NCBI GenBank assembly: GCA_944393455.1
Contig: CALYAH010000036.1
Span: 1 to 17,198 of the forward strand
Direction of reading: 5' to 3'
DNA from: an uncultured Clostridia bacterium
Lineage (GTDB): Bacteria; Bacillota; Clostridia; TANB77; CAG-508
DNA length: 17,198 nt
The notes under the pieces are model-generated. The model was not told where the DNA came from and ran no database searches. It saw nothing but the letters and a program-made list of their open reading frames with translations. Of this stretch, positions 14,139 through 17,198 are shown piece after piece (position 1 is the stretch's first letter; each line of letters starts with the position of its first letter). Both the position numbers and the translations under genes were made by a program.

Positions 14139-14549
14139 ATGGGAAATAAAAAAAGTAAGAAAGAAATTGGAAAAGGGATTGAAGAATTATTAGTTGAATT
14201 AAGACAAAAAAATGGATGGACTAGATTAGAAGTAGTAGAAAAATTAAATGTGCATAGTATAACAGAAAAAGATATTAAAAAATGGGAGATAGGGTTAGAA
14301 TATCCGAATTTAGATATGTTATATAAATTGTCAGAATTATATCAAATATCTAGTACAGAATTAGTACAGGCAAAAAATAATAGCTATGAAAAAGGTATGG
14401 CAAACATAAATATGCAAATTATTAAATGGATTTCATATGTTTTAAATGTGTCTATTCGTATTGGTATGGTTATTACTGTTTTAATTTATGTAGGTGCTCT
14501 TGTTTTTGCATTTGTTTTCTTTATGAGTCAAGCTTCAGCATGGAGTTAA
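14139..14549 (+). CDS. XRE-family DNA-binding protein with C-terminal membrane helix
   Basis: A 136-aa protein. Residues about 14-75 form a Cro/CI-type helix-turn-helix: IEELLVELRQKNGWTRLEVVEKL, then ITEKDIKKWEIGLEYPNLDMLYKLSELYQIS. A linker is followed by a long hydrophobic segment (about 97-129) that would span the membrane once or as a tight hairpin. A DNA-binding domain fixed to the membrane suggests a regulator that senses an envelope signal, but no target is visible. The ribosome binding site is AAGGAAA. The last codons and the TAA overlap the outermost bases of the 427-bp palindromic element, so the element inserted at or in the 3' end of this gene. Confidence 0.8.
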   Translation: MGNKKSKKEIGKGIEELLVELRQKNGWTRLEVVEKLNVHSITEKDIKKWEIGLEYPNLDMLYKLSELYQISSTELVQAKNNSYEKGMANINMQIIKWISYVLNVSIRIGMVITVLIYVGALVFAFVFFMSQASAWS

Positions 14550-14970
14550 TACTATTTAGTAAAATGGCAAACTGCCCTTAAAAGGTATCCTAAATCAAAC
14601 ATAGAGCTTGTTCATTACATTCAAAAAGAAATTGTAAGGAAAGAAAATACGCCTTTTTCAAAGTAAAATAAATAGTTAATATAGATAAAAATAACACGAT
14701 TGCAACTGAAATAACATTAAAACTTCTTTAATTAGCTAAATGGAGGATACCAAATCCTTTTGGGAGGTGCCATTTAGCTAATTTTAGAAGTTTTTTGTTA
14801 TGTAAGGCAGTCTTAGTGTTAGTTTTATCTATATTAACTATTTATTTTATTTGAATCTTACTCATTTTATTTCCTAACAATTTCTATTTTTCATTCCAAT
14901 CAAGCGCTCTATGTTTGATTTAGGATACCTTTTAAGGGCAGTTTGCTATCTTGCTAAAAAATATTAAACT
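14544..14970. mobile_element. 427-bp full-length palindromic (MITE-like) element
   Basis: The whole segment is one imperfect inverted repeat centred at 14756-14757 with arms of about 213 bases and almost no net indel. Perfect blocks are 14567-14607 with 14906-14946 (41 bp), 14665-14690 with 14823-14848 (26 bp) and 14730-14743 with 14770-14783 (14 bp). The outermost bases (AGTTAAT / ATTAAACT) still pair, with scattered mismatches. It has no gene and no transposase. It explains most of the 500-base gap between the two flanking genes. Non-autonomous transposons have this form; if transcribed it would be a very long RNA hairpin. I could not define a clear target duplication. Confidence 0.75.
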
Positions 14971-14985
14971 TAATGTAGAAAAATG

Positions 14986-15014
14986 TTGCAAAAATAAAAT
15001 AATTAATATATAAT
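14986..15014 (+). promoter_or_regulatory. Promoter of the lysine-rich membrane protein gene
   Basis: TTGCAA (14986-14991), 17 bases, TATAAT (15009-15014), 35 bases before the start codon. It lies just outside the palindromic element. Confidence 0.7.
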
Positions 15015-15049
15015 CAAGCTAAATAATGAAATAGTAAGGAGTGGATTAT

Positions 15050-15745
15050 ATGGACGAAAAGAAAACAGAAAATAAAGAAAAGCAAAAAGAAGAAAAAAAG
15101 GTAGAAAAGGTGAAGACAGCAAAAAAAGAAGCAAACAAAAAGGTTGAACCTAAAAAAGATAAGAAAAATAAAAAAGCTCCTTGGATAATAACAGCTGTTA
15201 CTATATTAGTAGTAGCACTATTAGTTGTATTATTAACTTATATGATAGTAACATCTAGTGATCCTAAAAAGTCAGTAGACGGTTTACTTATGAATTTAAG
15301 AGAGGGTGAATTTGAAAAAGCAAGAGAATTTGTGAATTCAGATGATTCTTTTACATCAGAAATATTAGATGAAAATGTAAATCAAGAAACGCAAAAATTA
15401 CTTTTTGATAAATTGAGTTGGAAAGTTATTAAAGTAACTGAAAATGGAAATGAAGCAACAATAGAAATAGAAATAACTAATAAGGATTTTAAAACTATAT
15501 TAGGAAATGTTATGCAAAAAACATTTAAAGCAGCACTTAGCAGTAGTGAAGATACAGAGAATACAGAAGAAACAACTCAGAACTATTTAATAGAAGAATT
15601 GAAAAATGACCAAGTACAAACAACAACAGTTACAGGAACTATAAATGCAGTAAAACAAGATAAAAAGTGGAAAATAGTTGTAGACGAAAAATTAACATAT
15701 ACATTATTGCCAGGTTTAGAAGAAACAATCAATTCTCTATCTTAA
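15050..15745 (+). CDS. Lysine-rich single-pass membrane protein with extracytoplasmic NTF2-like domain
   Basis: A 231-aa protein. A highly charged K/E-rich cytoplasmic tail (1-43) is followed by one transmembrane helix (about 45-67) and an extracytoplasmic domain (about 70-231). The domain starts SSDPKKSVDGLLMNLREGEFEKAREFV, has VIKVTENGNEATIEIEITN in the middle and KQDKKWKIVVDE near the end. This pattern (helical 'accumulation' segment, then strands ending in W-K-I-V-V-D) resembles DUF4878/DUF5105-type NTF2-like domains of Bacillota surface proteins. Function unknown. ATG 15050 is chosen over GTG 15041 because AAGGAG (15036-15041) overlaps that GTG. Own promoter and terminator, so monocistronic. 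Confidence 0.75.
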   Translation: MDEKKTENKEKQKEEKKVEKVKTAKKEANKKVEPKKDKKNKKAPWIITAVTILVVALLVVLLTYMIVTSSDPKKSVDGLLMNLREGEFEKAREFVNSDDSFTSEILDENVNQETQKLLFDKLSWKVIKVTENGNEATIEIEITNKDFKTILGNVMQKTFKAALSSSEDTENTEETTQNYLIEELKNDQVQTTTVTGTINAVKQDKKWKIVVDEKLTYTLLPGLEETINSLS

Positions 15746-15746
15746 G

Positions 15747-15796
15747 AAAAAGACTTACATACAATATTAAGTTAAATTGTATGTAAGTCTTTTTTT
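15747..15796. terminator. Shared bidirectional terminator of two convergent genes
   Basis: A 19-bp perfect stem (15747-15765 with its complement from 15776) around a 10-base loop has A-runs and T-runs on both sides, so it works in both directions. The stop codon of the minus-strand gene (15772-15774) is in the loop and its last codons form one arm of the stem. Confidence 0.92.
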
Positions 15797-16638
15797 GTTT
15801 GGTTATTTTTATATAATTTACAAATGTTACAATCTGTACAAAGAGTTACTCTGTTCTCGAAAATTGCTTGAAGAGTATGAATAAATTCATCTATATAAGG
15901 TTCTATAAGGTGAATATAAATTTTACTTGGTAACAATGTTAATAAAGAATTTAGAATATAATCATTAGAAGAAAAAGTAATATCGCTTAAATATTTAGCT
16001 TTAAAAACTTCTTCGGTTATATCAATAATATTTTTATTTTCATCTAATAATAGAGAGTCTGAATTTGAATAAATAATATGAACAGTCTTATTACTATTTG
16101 GTTGTGAGTTAATATATAACCTTAGTAAAGAGATAAATTCCAGATATTCTTTTTCTATAATAAAACTATTTACAGCTTCATTTACTATATCATCTAAAAT
16201 TTCCATATATGCTTTTATTCTAAAATTAATAAATCCTTTTAAAACTAAAGATTTATGAGAAGATAAAAAAGAATAAAAACTTTCAAAAAGAGCTTTAAAT
16301 TTCTTGTCAAAAATATCGGAAAAATCATTAGCAGTAATATCAAAATATAAATTTAAGATTTCTTTTCTCTCGTTGACATCAAAATAAAAATAATTCTGTA
16401 TCAATATTTTATTTATTAATTCTTCTTCAAGTTCATCAATAACAAGCAAAGAAAGAAAGGAACTAATTTTGTTTATAAATAATTCTTCATTATCACCTGT
16501 ATAGTGAATAATTATATTTTTGTAATGTCTAAATTGTTTTTCTGAGAAGTAAACTTGTTCTATTTCTAGATGTTGTAATTCATTTAGTAGATATTGAAGT
16601 AAATTGGAATTATTGGTTTTTATACATAAAGACTTCAT
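15772..16638 (-). CDS. ytxC: YtxC-like sporulation protein
   Basis: A 288-aa protein matching the 'putative sporulation protein YtxC' family in length and layout. The N-terminus is a small alpha/beta region (MKSLCIKTNNSNLLQYLLNEL...IIIHYTGDNEELFI). A long helical middle (about 60-190) includes FINFRIKAYMEILDDIVNEAVNSFIIEKEYLEFISLLRLYI, and the C-terminal block LLTLLPSKIYIHL is typical. CTDCNICKLY near the end has three cysteines (CxxCxxC), possibly a metal site. The molecular role is not known; in Bacillus it is in the mother-cell sporulation programme. ATG 16638 is preferred to TTG 16641 because GGGAG lies seven bases upstream of it. The 130 bases upstream contain no convincing sigma-A promoter. 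Confidence 0.75.
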   Translation of the reverse strand: MKSLCIKTNNSNLLQYLLNELQHLEIEQVYFSEKQFRHYKNIIIHYTGDNEELFINKISSFLSLLVIDELEEELINKILIQNYFYFDVNERKEILNLYFDITANDFSDIFDKKFKALFESFYSFLSSHKSLVLKGFINFRIKAYMEILDDIVNEAVNSFIIEKEYLEFISLLRLYINSQPNSNKTVHIIYSNSDSLLLDENKNIIDITEEVFKAKYLSDITFSSNDYILNSLLTLLPSKIYIHLIEPYIDEFIHTLQAIFENRVTLCTDCNICKLYKNNQTKKDLHTI

Positions 16639-16740
16639 CAAAAAACTCCCTTCTAATAAAAATAGTATCTACTAAATTTAAAAAACTTATACACTATACT
16701 ATGTCATTTTAGAAAAAATGTAGCTTGTTTTATCTATAAT

Positions 16741-16774
16741 AAAAAAGATGAAGAAGTAAATTCTTCATCTTTTT
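16741..16774 (-). terminator. Intrinsic terminator of the branching-enzyme gene
   Basis: On the minus strand an AAAAAGATGAAGAA arm pairs perfectly with TTCTTCATCTTTTT around a short loop, followed by a T-run. It begins immediately at the stop codon of the gene that ends at 16773. Confidence 0.9.
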
Positions 16775-17198
16775 AAGAATATATTCTATAATCAATATCT
16801 GGAAATACACAATCTTTTTTAGAAATATCTTTTAGAAATTCTTCATCGATATTATCTTCTTTTATTTGATAATATAATTTTGTAAATCTTCCTATATGAT
16901 CTTTAATTCTTTTTTTAGCATAATCTACCATTGTGCCATTTGTAATAATAAATAACCAATCACTACTTTGGGCAAGTAGTAATTCTCTTGCACATTGGTT
17001 TAAGGCTTTTTTCTTTATTCCCTTAGCATCTGGATAAAGCCAAGCTAATTCACACATTCTATCTCCAGCAACATGTAAGTGTCTATGAGCATAGTCATTA
17101 CTTGGATTTAACCATACTTCACTATAACCATTAGCTCCCCAGCTAGAACGACAAGGAGAAGCAACTTGCATATTTGGATATTTATCAATATATTCAGA
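16773..17198 (-). CDS. GH57-type 1,4-alpha-glucan branching enzyme (DUF1957), C-terminal part
   Basis: The frame is open to the window edge (SEYIDKYPNMQVAS precedes the first internal ATG), so the N-terminal catalytic barrel is outside. The visible 141 residues match the C-terminal helical domain of GH57 branching enzymes with DUF1957: SSWGANGYSEVWLN, HRHLHVAGDRM, then LNQCARELLLAQSSDWLFIITNGTMVDYAKKRIKDHIGRF, LYYQIKEDNIDEEFL and FPDIDYRIYS at the end. Such enzymes create alpha-1,6 branches in glycogen-like polymers. The neighbour ytxC is a sporulation gene, but the genes have separate terminators and there is no sign of a shared role. Which GH57 subfamily is right needs the missing N-terminus. 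Confidence 0.9.
   Translation of the reverse strand, partial: SEYIDKYPNMQVASPCRSSWGANGYSEVWLNPSNDYAHRHLHVAGDRMCELAWLYPDAKGIKKKALNQCARELLLAQSSDWLFIITNGTMVDYAKKRIKDHIGRFTKLYYQIKEDNIDEEFLKDISKKDCVFPDIDYRIYS

Noticed and set aside
15041..15049. GTG start for the lysine-rich membrane protein
   Set aside because: The GTG overlaps the AAGGAG that correctly serves ATG 15050.
1..17198. General reassignment of TGA (for example to Trp)
   Set aside because: TGA ends xseA at the expected C-terminus, all other tryptophans use TGG, and only one internal TGA occurs.

Overview
The window is a low-GC (AT-rich, AGA-dominated arginine codons) piece of a spore-forming Bacillota chromosome, most likely an anaerobic gut-type Clostridia. 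The evidence is a germination protease gene (gpr), a ytxC-type sporulation gene, formate-tetrahydrofolate ligase, a Gls24/AmaP/DUF2273 envelope cluster, and a pilin-like protein of a kind common in uncultured Clostridia. I cannot name a species.

Layout. (1) 1-1993: the 3' end of priA, then def and fmt, the usual priA-def-fmt order linking replication restart to N-formylmethionine metabolism. A GGGAC/GTCCC palindromic repeat lies between def and fmt. (2) 2033-3536: an isolated pilin-like gene between two terminators. Its upstream region is bounded by two 30-bp inverted repeats (28/30) and holds two good sigma-A-type promoters that point away from the gene, which looks like an invertible promoter in the OFF orientation. 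(3) 3759-9282: a long co-directional cluster gls24-amaP-DUF2273-nusB-xseA-xseB-divPAP-fhs, led by a promoter at 3759-3787. A 53-bp-arm hairpin element sits between xseA and xseB and supplies the xseA stop codon. (4) 9293-12960: uvrA and a divergent, enlarged nucleoside-diphosphate-kinase-like gene. (5) 13027-14549: gpr behind a hairpin that contains its ribosome binding site, then a DNA-binding membrane protein. (6) 14544-14970: a 427-bp, fully palindromic MITE-like element. (7) 15050-15745: a lysine-rich single-pass membrane protein. (8) 15772-17198, minus strand: ytxC and the 3' part of a GH57-type 1,4-alpha-glucan branching enzyme.

The most striking observation is in uvrA. The gene would encode a full-length protein of about 943 residues, but it is interrupted by one in-frame TGA and three single-base shifts. 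All three shifts have the same form: one extra C immediately before a conserved glycine GGN codon, so the ribosome meets an in-frame CGG. Reading every gene in the window by eye, I found in-frame CGG nowhere else. This is either +1 frameshifting at an unassigned or very rare CGG codon, or a systematic sequencing/assembly error, or an unusually patterned pseudogene. The sequence alone cannot decide.
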